Origin: Coleofasciculus sp. FACHB-T130
GTDB taxonomy: Bacteria > Cyanobacteriota > Cyanobacteriia > Cyanobacteriales > FACHB-T130
Reading direction: 5' to 3'
NCBI RefSeq assembly: GCF_014695375.1
Contig: NZ_JACJOG010000022.1
Span: forward strand, 124,001-188,000
Length of the DNA: 64,000 bases
A model generated the notes under the pieces. The model was not told where the DNA came from. It saw nothing but the letters and a program-made list of their open reading frames with translations, and searched no databases. A program made the translations under genes and the position numbers. Below, in pieces: positions 47,283 to 57,405 of this stretch (its first letter is position 1; each line of letters starts with the position of its first letter).

Positions 47283-48260
47283 TCAAGAGGTATAGGGCAT
47301 CTTCTTTTTATTCTGCTTTTTATTTTTTGATTTTTCGTAATCAATTTCCTTGAGTTTTTTCAAGATGCGACTGAAGTAGTCTTGCAGGTATGCCTCCAAA
47401 GTCGTGATTTGGGCTGAGTCTATCCCGAAGACTTGATAAACCTCATCCATCGACGCATTCAGGGGTTTGCCGGTCGCTACCACTTCGGCAAAAGCCAACC
47501 GATCTGCTAGGTTCCAGCCCCATTCAAAAAAGCGAGCGATCCGTCGCACTGTCCGCAGTAAGCCCAAAGGCATCCGCGTCACCTTGGATTCTCGCCCAGA
47601 AAGACGTTCGCACAGGCGGATGATTTCATAAGCACCCCAAGCGCGAGAACCGACAATCGGGAAGGTTTTCTTTTCAGTTTCCGGAACCTTCAGGGCTTTG
47701 ATTGCAAACTTAGCAATATCCTGAGTGTCCATGTAAGCCACCGGAGAGGTGTCCCCTGTCACCCATACAGCTTGTCCATCTAAGATCGGCACTGCATACT
47801 GACCAATCAGCCCTTGCATAAAGCCGCAAGGTCGCAAAATGGTGTAATTCAACCCGGATTCTGCTAAGAAAAGCTCCGTACACCGCTTGATTTCCATCAA
47901 CGGGACATTGGGATACTTTTCAGCATCCAAGATGGAAAAGAAGATAAAACGATCAACTTTGGCAGCGCTGGCGGCTTGAATCAGCGCTACTTTGCCATCC
48001 CAGTCTACCTGTTTGATACTAGTGGCGTCTGTCGGTCGTGAAGTTGCCGCATCAATCACGGCTGTGACACCTTCAAAGGCTGCTTTCAGGCTTTCAGGAT
48101 TGGTGAGATCGCCGCCGACTAACTCAGCGCCCCATTCTTTTAAAAATGCCGCCTTCTTCGCACTTCGTACCAGACAGCGAACTTGATAGCCCTCTTCTAT
48201 TGCCCGACGAGCCACCTGTCTGCCCAGGGTGCCGGTGGCACCGACAATTAATAAAGTCAT
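47283..48260 (-). CDS. ycf39: Ycf39-type NAD(P)-binding photosystem II assembly factor
   Basis: The 325-residue protein is an atypical short-chain dehydrogenase of the NmrA group with the nucleotide motif VGATGTLGRQVARRA at its start. Ycf39 and its plant homologue HCF244 act, with Hlip proteins, in early PSII (D1) assembly. FILDAEKYP-like and LRPCGFMQGLIGQY segments match my memory of the family. The C-terminus is Lys-rich. It is co-directional with petM upstream and nadK downstream. Confidence 0.88.
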   Translation of the reverse strand: MTLLIVGATGTLGRQVARRAIEEGYQVRCLVRSAKKAAFLKEWGAELVGGDLTNPESLKAAFEGVTAVIDAATSRPTDATSIKQVDWDGKVALIQAASAAKVDRFIFFSILDAEKYPNVPLMEIKRCTELFLAESGLNYTILRPCGFMQGLIGQYAVPILDGQAVWVTGDTSPVAYMDTQDIAKFAIKALKVPETEKKTFPIVGSRAWGAYEIIRLCERLSGRESKVTRMPLGLLRTVRRIARFFEWGWNLADRLAFAEVVATGKPLNASMDEVYQVFGIDSAQITTLEAYLQDYFSRILKKLKEIDYEKSKNKKQNKKKMPYTS

Positions 48261-48539
48261 CTAGTAATTAGTAAGGAATCTTAAACTTTCTATAAGATAT
48301 TATCAGAAATCTCAGAATTAACGCAAAGAAAGTTCACAAAAATAGTAATAAGAGCGATCGCGCACTTCAATTGCTAGTTGCTAATCCGATGAAAATGCCC
48401 AATAGTAAACTCTCGCCAGATGACAAAGCAACGGGCGAGGAACAAATCAACGATTCATTTTTATGGCAACGGACAAGCTACTAGGCGCGTTGATAGAACA
48501 CGCACCGGCGTCGCTTGCCCTTGCTTTCAGGGGTTGCCC

Positions 48540-48653
48540 TTAGAGGGACTCGTTTTCGCCGCCTTGGATTTTGAGTAACAAAAAGCCTAGACCCAGACCC
48601 ACTAAAATCAGGGTAGAGGACAATATAGCTGCATTAAAAATCTCACCGCTCAT
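48540..48653 (-). CDS. petM: Cytochrome b6f complex subunit PetM
   Basis: This 37-residue protein ([20 protein letters not shown] then [17 protein letters not shown]) is a single membrane helix with the characteristic PetM N-terminus and QGGE end. It is a small structural subunit of cytochrome b6f. It is transcribed divergently from pdxA, whose frame if extended upstream would wrongly overlap it. The ATG is preceded on the minus strand by CTACAACCG, and the 58 bases to the pdxA start must hold both ribosome sites. Confidence 0.93.
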   Translation of the reverse strand: MSGEIFNAAILSSTLILVGLGLGFLLLKIQGGENESL

Positions 48654-48711
48654 CGGTTGTAGGCTCCTTGGGAATCAATTAAAAAGTTTAGAGTATTTTA
48701 AACTGAAAGCT

Positions 48712-49899
48712 GTGAAAACTTTCTTTACACAAACACCTACCAATCTCACACAACGGCAAGAACGTCCTCGGTTAGCGGTAACACTGGGAGATCCGGCGGG
48801 GATTGGGCCAGAGGTGGTGCTGAAGGCGTTGGCAGATCCGATTACCGAAAATTGCGAGATTACTGTCGTTGGCAGTCGGGGACTGTTGCAAGAAACTTAT
48901 CATCGATTGACCCGACAATGTAAGGGCAGGGTGCCGCGTCCCTCCCAGCTACAGGAGCAAAGCCTGTCTACACAGACTTTAGAAGCGGGTAAGGAGGCAT
49001 CTGAGTTGGAGGCATCTGAGTTGGTGTCAGCACCGCTAGCAGACCCGGCACAGTTATCAATTCTTGATGTCCCACTGGACGGGGAAATAGAGCGGCAAAT
49101 CAAGATTGGGACTGGGAATGCTGCGAGTGGCGCGGCAAGCTTTGCTTATATGGAAACTGCGATCGCGCACACGCTTTCGGGTGAGTTCCAAGGCATTGTT
49201 ACTGGCCCGATTGCGAAATCTGCTTGGAAAGCCGCAGGATATGATTATCCGGGTCAAACGGAACTGTTAGCCAATCGTTCCGGCGTCCAGCGATTTGGGA
49301 TGTTATTTGTGGCGCGATCGCCTCATACTGGTTGGACACTCCGCACTTTACTTGCCACTACCCATATTCCCCTCCGTCAAGTCGCTGAGGTGCTGACACC
49401 GCAACTGCTGACGAATAAGCTTGATTTGCTGGTGGAATGCTTAAAAGCAGATTTTGGGATAGAAAAGGCAAAGATAGCGATCGCTGGTCTAAATCCTCAC
49501 AGCGGCGAACAAGGACAACTGGGACGAGAAGAAATCGATTGGTTAATCCCTTGGCTAGAGCAACAACGGCGACCCGCTCTGCAACTGGATGGCCCAATTC
49601 CCCCAGATACGATGTGGGTAAAGCCCGGTCAAGCCTGGTTCGGTTCAAATGGCATCTCATCGGCTCACGATGCTTACTTGGCGCTCTATCATGACCAAGG
49701 CTTAATCCCGGTTAAACTGATGGCATTTGACCGAGCGGTAAATACTTCTATCGGTCTTCCCTTCATCCGCACCTCTCCCGATCACGGGACTGCTTTTGAT
49801 ATCGCTAGTCAGGGAATTGCCGATGCTACCAGTATGAAGGCAGCGATTCAACTTGGGGCTGAATTAGCGGCTCGGAGGACAGCCGCGAACGCTATGTAG
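48712..49899 (+). CDS. pdxA: 4-hydroxythreonine-4-phosphate dehydrogenase
   Basis: PdxA oxidises 4-phosphohydroxy-threonine in pyridoxal phosphate synthesis. The protein has [37 protein letters not shown] with [25 protein letters not shown], and [12 protein letters not shown], all family signatures. I start it at GTG 48712 (about 395 residues). The same frame is open back to 48571, but that overlaps petM. A short insertion with the direct repeat [12 protein letters not shown]-like (nt ~48995-49035) is unlike the family. Confidence 0.93.
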   Translation: MKTFFTQTPTNLTQRQERPRLAVTLGDPAGIGPEVVLKALADPITENCEITVVGSRGLLQETYHRLTRQCKGRVPRPSQLQEQSLSTQTLEAGKEASELEASELVSAPLADPAQLSILDVPLDGEIERQIKIGTGNAASGAASFAYMETAIAHTLSGEFQGIVTGPIAKSAWKAAGYDYPGQTELLANRSGVQRFGMLFVARSPHTGWTLRTLLATTHIPLRQVAEVLTPQLLTNKLDLLVECLKADFGIEKAKIAIAGLNPHSGEQGQLGREEIDWLIPWLEQQRRPALQLDGPIPPDTMWVKPGQAWFGSNGISSAHDAYLALYHDQGLIPVKLMAFDRAVNTSIGLPFIRTSPDHGTAFDIASQGIADATSMKAAIQLGAELAARRTAANAM

Positions 49900-49954
49900 C
49901 TTTCGCTAGCGAATAAGGTATCGTCAGCCAGATTAATTCGAGAAGAGATTGTTC

Positions 49955-51007
49955 ATGTTTGCATATTTGATTTTTAGCGCGATCGCTCAAAGCATCCACT
50001 TGAGCGCTCCAAAACTTCCTGCGTCTAAATCTGAGAACGAGCGAGCCAAGTTCGAGCGAATAGCAGCCTCAACAGTACCAACGAACTCCGCCTTCGCAGA
50101 CTTAAGGTATTTAAAAACCGCACAGAGGGGTTTTGCCGTTTTACCTGTTGCTTATGTAGCCGCGAATTCTATTCACCGGGAACATTCTCTAGGGTTGGAT
50201 GCTAAAAACGGTATCTCCTCACAAACACCATTTGTTAAAAGCGATCGCAATCAAAAGTTCTTTCCTTTTGGTTTTAAAGCAATTAGGAGTGCGCCAGGGG
50301 TTACACTTTATCACCAAAACTCTGATTATGTGCAAGTTGTTGATTTGAGCCAAGGCGCGTCTGTCAAATTCCTTTATGGCGAGATTACCAATCCCGGTAA
50401 GAAACAAGGCGCTTATGGAGGAAACGATCCTAAGTTGAGACGCCAAACGCTGACACAAGCCTGGAAAAATTTCTATTCTTTTAATAAAAAAGCTTTTTCG
50501 ATAACGAATGGTCAGTTTTTCAGAAATGACACTAAATCCGCCACCATCACTAACTTAGCTTTTCCAGTTAAAGCCAATGGAATCATTATGAGTGACGGCT
50601 ATGCAGGCGAAAGTGAATTTGCTAGCCAAAAGCTGATGCTTGCGGTTTGGAATAATCGCGCAGAAATTAGCGTTTTTAATGGTAAAAACTCTCTTTACTC
50701 TTCTTCAGCTCCTAATATCATTGTTGGCTTAAGCGAAAAAGCAAATAAATCTATAAATAAAAATTTGGGTAGAACTTTTATGGGAGTTAGAGATGGCGAC
50801 TCTAACAGAATTTACGAAACAGTTTTAATTTTCAATTCGAGTGATTCAACTCAGTTTCATGCAGCTGAGACACTAAAAAAATTTGGTGCAGATAACGTAG
50901 TTATGCTCGATGGTGGCGGTTCTTCACAGTTGCTTGCTCAGGGTGTAAATTATATTACATCTAAAAGAACTATTCCCCAGACCATCGGTGTAGTAAGCGC
51001 TCCGTGA
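49955..51007 (+). CDS. Phosphodiester glycosidase (NAGPA/DUF2233) family protein
   Basis: The protein of about 350 residues has a short hydrophobic N-terminus (FAYLIFSAIAQSIHL) that may act as a signal, then a C-terminal NAGPA-type domain with AFSITNGQFF, a conserved MGVRDGDSN stretch and the signature VMLDGGGSSQLLAQG. Family members hydrolyse phosphodiester-linked sugars, and many cyanobacterial ones are exported. The ATG at 49955 is preferred to the TTG two codons earlier. The substrate is unknown. Confidence 0.82.
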   Translation: MFAYLIFSAIAQSIHLSAPKLPASKSENERAKFERIAASTVPTNSAFADLRYLKTAQRGFAVLPVAYVAANSIHREHSLGLDAKNGISSQTPFVKSDRNQKFFPFGFKAIRSAPGVTLYHQNSDYVQVVDLSQGASVKFLYGEITNPGKKQGAYGGNDPKLRRQTLTQAWKNFYSFNKKAFSITNGQFFRNDTKSATITNLAFPVKANGIIMSDGYAGESEFASQKLMLAVWNNRAEISVFNGKNSLYSSSAPNIIVGLSEKANKSINKNLGRTFMGVRDGDSNRIYETVLIFNSSDSTQFHAAETLKKFGADNVVMLDGGGSSQLLAQGVNYITSKRTIPQTIGVVSAP

Positions 51008-51118
51008 GTAAAGAGTAGACAGAAATAAGGATGCGATCGCAAGGAATGCCCTGTTGATTCAGGTAGGGTGCGATCGCATTTTTATTTTTTTGCTTTCTTC
51101 ATTTTAAACCTTTGCAAA

Positions 51119-51475
51119 TTAGGTAAACCAAGTAGATGGGGAAAAACTCTGCTCAGACGAGCTAGGAAGTTGATGTTTAATCCAATCTCTCTTCCTTTGG
51201 AGAATCTCAAAAATTCCTTGGCGAATTACTGTTTCTATGTGCAGCTTTCTTTCTCCAGAGCAGTAACGACGATTACATTTCTCTGAAATTTTTTGACCAT
51301 CCTCGATCGCAGCGTATACGTTAGGAACTCGACTCAGGGTATAGGTCATTAATTCTTTATATAATCTAGAATTTAAAAAGGCTCCGTATTCAAAATACTC
51401 TTGTTCATTGTCTAAGATTTGAGCAATTTCATCGGCAACCCATAACATTGTTAAATTGATGGTTCGACAAGCCAT
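51119..51475 (-). CDS. ComFB-like small protein
   Basis: The 118-residue protein contains ELMTYTLSRVPNVYAAIEDG, which resembles the conserved core of cyanobacterial ComFB (late competence) proteins (AYALNRLPALYATSEKG-like). It lacks the cysteine cluster of Bacillus ComFB; only CNRRYC is present. Cyanobacterial ComFB proteins have been linked to c-di-AMP or c-di-GMP signalling and motility or competence. Whether this one binds a nucleotide is unknown. AT-rich flanks isolate it from neighbours. Confidence 0.5.
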   Translation of the reverse strand: MACRTINLTMLWVADEIAQILDNEQEYFEYGAFLNSRLYKELMTYTLSRVPNVYAAIEDGQKISEKCNRRYCSGERKLHIETVIRQGIFEILQRKRDWIKHQLPSSSEQSFSPSTWFT

Positions 51476-52075
51476 TTTGACCTCAATTTTTATCGAATAA
51501 CATTCTGATTTTGTCTGGTTGATTTTCTAATTTATATCTATTATTATTAAATTTTAAAAACATCAACGTCTTGCCCGAAGCAAATTTTAAAACTGGAGAT
51601 TTTCTCTTATTTTATTTATGAAGTTTTCACGTAAAAACACAGATAAAATTTAATTACTTTCTTTGCAAATGAAGAGGCAAAAATAGTACTTATAGGCTGA
51701 CTAATAGGTAATAATTTCCCCCAGCCATAAAGTTTACGGGTATCTTGCTTAGAGGTTTTTGTTAACATCGGCTGCTTTGTAAACTCAAGGCATGAATATT
51801 AACAGGAAACTCAGCTTCTATTGGATTAATATCAGTTCTATCTACTAGCGCAAAGAGAGCATACTGGATTAATCGCTTCTAGCGTATGCCGACTAACCCA
51901 GCCTGCATTAAAAGGAGGTCGTCAGATTGGGAAACAGACTCTAGCCTGTTTTGAATCTAAGATTACGTCTCAAATGTAAAAAAATAGAGGAGAAATCGGG
52001 AAGAAATCGAGAAGAAATGAAAAAAACAGTAAACTTTTGCAAATAATATTTTGCTGCTGTTTACAAAGCATCAAA
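51476..52075. other. AT-rich intergenic region
   Basis: These 600 bases between the ComFB-like gene and the response regulator hold no credible gene. A direct repeat of about 12 bases (GAAATCGGGAAGAAATCGAGAAGAAATG) is at 51991-52019. An AAAGGAGG ribosome-like site at 51910 is followed by no start codon in position. No tRNA or terminator stood out. Confidence 0.35.
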
Positions 52076-52753
52076 TTAAGATAGCTGTTTAAGGCGATAC
52101 CCAATACCGTGAATTGTCTCAATCAAATCGGGCGGTGCGCCTACTGCTCTGAGTTTCTGCCGTAGGCTTTTAATATGGGCTTTAACAGTCTCCTCCTCTG
52201 GCGGTTCCTCAAGAGACCATACGTGTTCAATGATGCTACTGCGGCTGAGTACCCGCCGACCATTGCGGAGGAATAGCTCCAATAAAGAATATTCCTTGCG
52301 GGTTAAGTGCAAAGATTGCTCAGCATAGCTAACTTCATAGGTACTAGGGTTAAAGCTCAAGCTGCCCCACTCTAGCACTGGAGACGCTGAGGAACTCCCT
52401 CGACGCAACAAAGCGCGTATCCGAGCTAATAACTCTGGTAGATCGATCGGTTTAACAATATAATCATCCGCTCCAGCATCTAAGCCGGTGACTTTATCTG
52501 CGCTAGTGTCGCGGGCAGTGATCATGAGGATTGGCTGGTTGTAGTCATGAGAGCGCAATCGACGGCAAAGGCTTATGCCATCTAGCTTAGGCAGCATTAC
52601 ATCTAGCAAAATTAAGTCATACGTAACGGTTTGGACTTGATCCCAAGCAGCTTCCCCATCTGTCACCACATCAACCACATAAGTTTGATCGGTAAGAGCT
52701 TCTACTAAAGCTTCTGCAAGACGCAAATCATCTTCTATTAGAAGGATTCTCAT
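52076..52753 (-). CDS. OmpR/PhoB-family response regulator
   Basis: The 225-residue regulator has a receiver domain with acidic pocket EDD (7-9), phospho-acceptor Asp51 (LILLDVMLP), Thr in ITARDT and Lys in VKPID. A winged-helix DNA-binding domain follows (TRKEYSLLELFLRNGRRVLSR, HGIGYRLKQ). It is divergent from a large hybrid-sensor kinase gene with 150 bases between starts, so the two probably form a pair. Pattern resembles the RppA/ManR/NrsR group, but no regulon is implied by neighbours. Confidence 0.92.
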   Translation of the reverse strand: MRILLIEDDLRLAEALVEALTDQTYVVDVVTDGEAAWDQVQTVTYDLILLDVMLPKLDGISLCRRLRSHDYNQPILMITARDTSADKVTGLDAGADDYIVKPIDLPELLARIRALLRRGSSSASPVLEWGSLSFNPSTYEVSYAEQSLHLTRKEYSLLELFLRNGRRVLSRSSIIEHVWSLEEPPEEETVKAHIKSLRQKLRAVGAPPDLIETIHGIGYRLKQLS

Positions 52754-52903
52754 TGCATAAATTGCTTTTAGTTGATAAAAAACGGGAAATAAAGATGATT
52801 GATAAAGTCTCTAACTGGCTAAACTGCCCTATTCATAGAATATCATCTATCATTCGGACGATTAACGCAGGATAAACAGTAACCTTAGCAAGAAAACAAT
52901 GCG

Positions 52904-55900
52904 ATGAAGTGGCCTATTAAAAAAACAATGATTATCAGCGGTTTAGGGTTGGCATTGTTGCTACTCGGTGCAACAAGTACAGCTTCGTATTGGAGCATGA
53001 CTCAACCGATCGAATGCCATGAATGGATACAGCACACTGAAGAAGTTGTGCAGAACCTTGATGAGATGCTTTCTACGCTAAAAGATATTCAAGCAAAGGA
53101 ACGCAACGATATCCTAAGGGGCGACGAAACTTGGCTAAACACCGCTCCCGCGGCTAGTCCGGAAATTGGCTCGAAAATTCAAAAGCTCCGAAAGTTGACG
53201 GGCGATAACTCCCTGCAACAGACAAAGTTGAATGTGCTTGAGTCTTTAGTGACAAAGGAACTCCCTGTAGTCGAAAAGTTAGTTTCCTTGCGGCAAAACA
53301 ATGATGAAGATGCGGCGGGTCAGATTGCCCTGATTGAAGAGGAGCAAAAGCGTCAGGGTGAGATTCGCCAGTTAATTCAGCAGATGCAGAATGATGAGCG
53401 AGCATTTTTACAGCAGCGATCGCTAGCAGTATCAACCAGCGCTCAAAATACAATCCTGATGCATTATCTTGGCACAGGCTCGGTTTTTTTGCTTTTATGC
53501 TGGGTTTACTTGCTTCTGTATAGCGAAAATGCAAAGCGTCAACGTGCAGAGGAAGCACTCAGAAAGGTTAATGAGGAACTAGAAATCAGAGTTCAGGAAC
53601 GAACCGCAGAAATCGTTAGTACGAATGAATTGCTGCTGGCTGAAATTATCGAGCGCAAGCGAGCTGAAGAAGCGTTACATCTAACCCAATTTTGTGTCGA
53701 GCGGGCGGTATATGCGATCGCTTGGATAAATCCGGAAGGGCGGTTTGTCTATGTAAACGACGCCCTTTGTCATTCCATCGGTTATTCACGAGAAGAATTA
53801 CTCTCGATGAGTCTATATGACGTAAATCCGGACATTCCCCCAGCAGTCTGGCCAGATATTTGGCAAGCTATCAAGCAACGCGGCTCTCTCTCCCTGGAGT
53901 CTCATCATCGTAGTAAAGATAGCAGGATATTCCCGATTGAGGTGACAGGCAATTACTTGCAGTTTAAGGGCAAGGAGTACGCTAGTTTTTTTGCTCGCGA
54001 TATCAGCGATCGCCTGCGGCACGCTACGCTACGCCAACAAGCAGAATTCGCTCTCTCGGAGAGCGAACAACGGCTACAGGCAATTTTAGATAACTCTCAA
54101 GCAATTATCTACCTTAAAGACACTTCTTGCCGACACATTCTAGTCAATCGCCAGTTTGAAAATTTATTGCACCTTACTAGAGAGCAAGTTCTTGGCAAAA
54201 ACGATTACGATATATTTCCCAAGGAAATCGCAGATAGATTGGTATCAAACGACAAGAGAGTGCTTGAATCTGGAAGTTCCTTTGAGTTTGAAGAACTCAT
54301 TCCTTGCCCCGACGGTATCCGCACTTACTTATCGCTCAAGTTTCTCATTCATAACACTGAAGGGATTCCCTACGCAATTGGTGGCATTTCCACCGATATT
54401 AGCGATCGCAAAGCTGCTGAAGAAGCACTGAGAATTAGTGAGGAACGCTTTCGGATTGCGCTCAAAAATTCACCCATCGTTGTCTTTAATCAAGACACCG
54501 ATTTACGCTACACCTGGGTACATCATCCCACTTCAAGGGTTGTTGACGAAGTTTTACTAGGAAAATTAGAAACCGAAGTCTTTTCGCCTGAAGATGCCCA
54601 ACAGCTGGTAGCGATTAAACGCCCGGTGCTGGAAAGCGGAATTGGAACGCGCCAACAGACGTGTATTACACTCAATGGAAAAGTTCGCCACTACGATTTA
54701 ACCGTAGAGCCGTTGCGGAATCCCACCGGGGAAGTTATTGGCATTACCGGCTCAGCGATGGATATTACCGACGTCCGTACTAGGGAAGAACAACTGCGAG
54801 CAATCTTCGAGGGCGCACTCGAAGTGATATTAATTACAGATGACGAGGGCGCTTATGTGGAAGCGAATCCAGCCGCCTGCCAACTACTGGGGCTGCAACT
54901 TTCAGAACTTTTGGGAAAGCGGATTGCAGACTTTCTGGAGCCTAGTTTCGATTTTGAACAGGCGTGGCACAGCTTCCAAAAACAAGGGCTGGCAACCGGA
55001 GAATTGCGCCTCCTTCATCCAGATGGAACCGTGCGAGAAGTTGAGTATTCGGCTAGAGCTAATTTTCTTCCTGGGCGAAATCTATCAGTGTTACGCGACA
55101 TCACCATGCGTAAGCAAGCAGAGGCAGCGCTGCGAGAGAGCGAGGCTCGCTTCCGCATGATGGCTGATAGCGCCCCCGTTATGATCTGGATGTCCGATCC
55201 AGACGCACTTTGTACGTTTTTCAACCAGACTTGGCTAAACTTTACCGGACGGACTCTAGAACAAGAAATTGGGAATAGTTGGTTGGAAGGCGTGCATTCT
55301 GAAGATATTCAGCATTGTTTAGATAGCTACTTATCCGCTTTCAATTCCCGAATGTCCTTTTGTATAGAATATCGATTGAGAAAGGCTGATGGCGAATACG
55401 GTTGGATTGTAGATAAAGGAGTTCCCCGGTTTACCCCAGAAGGAGATTTTGCGGGTTACATTGGCACCTGCATCGACATTACCGAGCGCAAAGCTAACGA
55501 GGAAGCGCTGAAGGAAAGCCAACGTTTCATTCAGAAAATTGCCGATACAACTCCTAATTGGCTCTACATTTATGACATAATCCAAGATTGTAATGTTTAT
55601 GCCAATCGTCGAACGGAAGACTTTTTTCAATGCACCCAGGCAGAAATTCAAGCAATCGGATCGCGGATTTTATCAGATTTTTTACACCCAGAAGATTTCG
55701 CTAAAATCGAGGAATTTAGCAAAGAGTTTGCCACTACTACAGAAGATCAAGTAATCGAAAAAGAATACCGGATGAAAAACGCCACGGGTGAATGGCGTTG
55801 GTTTCATATCAGTGAGGTTGTCTTTACAAGAACTGCTGACGGTAGACCCGAACAAATCCTAGGTACAGGAGTAGACATCACCGATGTTAAAAAAGCGGAA

Positions 55901-56647
55901 GAAATTCATCTGGCGCTAGAAAGAGAAAAAGAACTCAGTCAGCTTCAGATGCGCTTTTTTTCAATGGTTTCCCATGAATTTCGCACTCCAATCAGCACGA
56001 TTTTACTCTCTTCGCAATCCTTAGAACATTCCTTCGAGCGATGGTCAAAAGAGAAATTATTGAAAAATATTGCTCGGATTCAAGCCAGTGCCAAACACAT
56101 GGTTCAGCTATTAGAAGATATTCTAATAATCAATAGAGCCGAAGCTGGAAAACTAGAATTTAATCCTGCGTCTATTGATATCAAAAAGCTTTGCTACTAC
56201 TTAACTGAAGAAATGCGGTTAATTGCAGGTAGTAAGAATTCAATAATATTTGTCAGCCAGGGAGATAGCCCAAACTCAGCAATCGATGAAAAACTTCTGC
56301 GCTCGATTGTTACCAATTTACTCTCCAATGCGATTAGATACTCCCCCCAAGGCAGTCATATTCATTTTTCCCTCGTTTGCGATCGCCAAGAGGCAACTCT
56401 GCAAATTAGGGATAAAGGCATTGGTATTCCACCAGAAGACCAACTTCATCTATTTGAGCCGTTCTATCGAGGCGAGAATGTTGGAAATGTCGCTGGTTCG
56501 GGATTAGGACTAACCGTGACTAAGAAGTGTGTGGACTTACACGGCGGCACAATTACAGTAAAGAGTAAAGTCGGGGTGGGAACCACTTGCACTGTGACAT
56601 TGCCTTTATACAACCCTGTAAGACCAGGAAGTCTCCAGCCCAGCTAG
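52904..56647 (+). CDS. Multi-PAS sensor histidine kinase with CHASE3-like input
   Basis: The 1247-residue kinase has two N-terminal membrane helices around a CHASE3-like extracytoplasmic domain (HTEEVVQNLDEMLSTLKDIQ, RNDILRGDE). A coiled coil and about six PAS/PAC units follow (from ~250 to ~1000), then HisKA with SMVSHEFRTPIS (His1024) and HATPase with NLLSNAIRYSP, DKGIGIP and GSGLGLTV. Residues around 370 (RHATLRQQ; nt 54015-54040) are encoded by a CACGCTACGCTACGC word typical of dispersed repeats. Likely partner of the divergent regulator upstream. Confidence 0.92.
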   Translation: MKWPIKKTMIISGLGLALLLLGATSTASYWSMTQPIECHEWIQHTEEVVQNLDEMLSTLKDIQAKERNDILRGDETWLNTAPAASPEIGSKIQKLRKLTGDNSLQQTKLNVLESLVTKELPVVEKLVSLRQNNDEDAAGQIALIEEEQKRQGEIRQLIQQMQNDERAFLQQRSLAVSTSAQNTILMHYLGTGSVFLLLCWVYLLLYSENAKRQRAEEALRKVNEELEIRVQERTAEIVSTNELLLAEIIERKRAEEALHLTQFCVERAVYAIAWINPEGRFVYVNDALCHSIGYSREELLSMSLYDVNPDIPPAVWPDIWQAIKQRGSLSLESHHRSKDSRIFPIEVTGNYLQFKGKEYASFFARDISDRLRHATLRQQAEFALSESEQRLQAILDNSQAIIYLKDTSCRHILVNRQFENLLHLTREQVLGKNDYDIFPKEIADRLVSNDKRVLESGSSFEFEELIPCPDGIRTYLSLKFLIHNTEGIPYAIGGISTDISDRKAAEEALRISEERFRIALKNSPIVVFNQDTDLRYTWVHHPTSRVVDEVLLGKLETEVFSPEDAQQLVAIKRPVLESGIGTRQQTCITLNGKVRHYDLTVEPLRNPTGEVIGITGSAMDITDVRTREEQLRAIFEGALEVILITDDEGAYVEANPAACQLLGLQLSELLGKRIADFLEPSFDFEQAWHSFQKQGLATGELRLLHPDGTVREVEYSARANFLPGRNLSVLRDITMRKQAEAALRESEARFRMMADSAPVMIWMSDPDALCTFFNQTWLNFTGRTLEQEIGNSWLEGVHSEDIQHCLDSYLSAFNSRMSFCIEYRLRKADGEYGWIVDKGVPRFTPEGDFAGYIGTCIDITERKANEEALKESQRFIQKIADTTPNWLYIYDIIQDCNVYANRRTEDFFQCTQAEIQAIGSRILSDFLHPEDFAKIEEFSKEFATTTEDQVIEKEYRMKNATGEWRWFHISEVVFTRTADGRPEQILGTGVDITDVKKAEEIHLALEREKELSQLQMRFFSMVSHEFRTPISTILLSSQSLEHSFERWSKEKLLKNIARIQASAKHMVQLLEDILIINRAEAGKLEFNPASIDIKKLCYYLTEEMRLIAGSKNSIIFVSQGDSPNSAIDEKLLRSIVTNLLSNAIRYSPQGSHIHFSLVCDRQEATLQIRDKGIGIPPEDQLHLFEPFYRGENVGNVAGSGLGLTVTKKCVDLHGGTITVKSKVGVGTTCTVTLPLYNPVRPGSLQPS

Positions 56648-56752
56648 AGCAGTCAAACCATTCTGAGGGTAGACGGCTGCGATCGCACCCACCGAGTAAA
56701 GTAAAAAAGTAGCTCAATTGACTAAGATTGGCATTTGGTAGCAAGATAAGTC

Positions 56753-57355
56753 ATGACTTCTTGGCGCGATCGCTTCAATCAAATCAGTGGCAAAAGCCGC
56801 TTCGTAGTCTGTCGTTTGTTTGTCCATCTAGCAGGTGCAGAGGTTGCGCCTCTGTTGGGAGTTCTAAATCGTGCTGCTAGAGAAGCCGTCGAAGCTGACG
56901 GGGATCTGCAAATTTTGGGCGAAGGACTGGTTGAAATTTGTCAGAACCTCTTACAGTACGATACTTACTGGCAATCCGCAGCGAATGAAGGCGACGTTTT
57001 CTGGAATGAAGGTGAAGCTGGGGACTATGTGAATGAATTGTTCACAGACTCTGCTGAGCGCTATTTGAGCGAACCAGACTTCAGCCAACCTTCTCACGGA
57101 AATGAACCCTTGTCATTGCCAGTCACTCGCAACTTGATTGTGATGATTACGGTGGCTTATGAGGGGGAACTTCCGGTACTCGAAGGCGATCTGGCCAATC
57201 TTAGTGCGCTTAAAGAAGGTCTAAAAGCCTTGGTTAATCTGCACTATCAGGAAAGGCTGCGAGCAATACAAGTTCACTTTTCTCCAGCGCAGTTGGGTGA
57301 TGAACTCACAAACGATCAATTGTTGCTGAATTTTCCAGAACTGATTCCTCTTTAG
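56753..57355 (+). CDS. DUF1517 family protein
   Basis: The 200-residue protein lacks a membrane segment and ends with HFSPAQLGDELTNDQLLLNF then PELIPL, which matches the C-terminal pattern of DUF1517 proteins of cyanobacteria and plastids. A conserved middle part (PVTRNLIVMITVAYEGELPVL) fits too. The N-terminal membrane part seen in longer members is absent. Function unknown. The next gene starts 11 bases later, so they are probably one operon. Confidence 0.72.
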   Translation: MTSWRDRFNQISGKSRFVVCRLFVHLAGAEVAPLLGVLNRAAREAVEADGDLQILGEGLVEICQNLLQYDTYWQSAANEGDVFWNEGEAGDYVNELFTDSAERYLSEPDFSQPSHGNEPLSLPVTRNLIVMITVAYEGELPVLEGDLANLSALKEGLKALVNLHYQERLRAIQVHFSPAQLGDELTNDQLLLNFPELIPL

Positions 57356-57405
57356 ATTCCCCTTTAATGGCTAATAGCTTCCTCATCAAAATTATTCATC
57401 CGTTT

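Noticed and set aside
48389-48484. 31-codon plus-strand frame MKMPNSKLSPDDKATGEEQI and on
   Set aside because: Plausible composition but no ribosome site, no known family, and located between two divergent or co-directional photosynthesis genes; too short to support.
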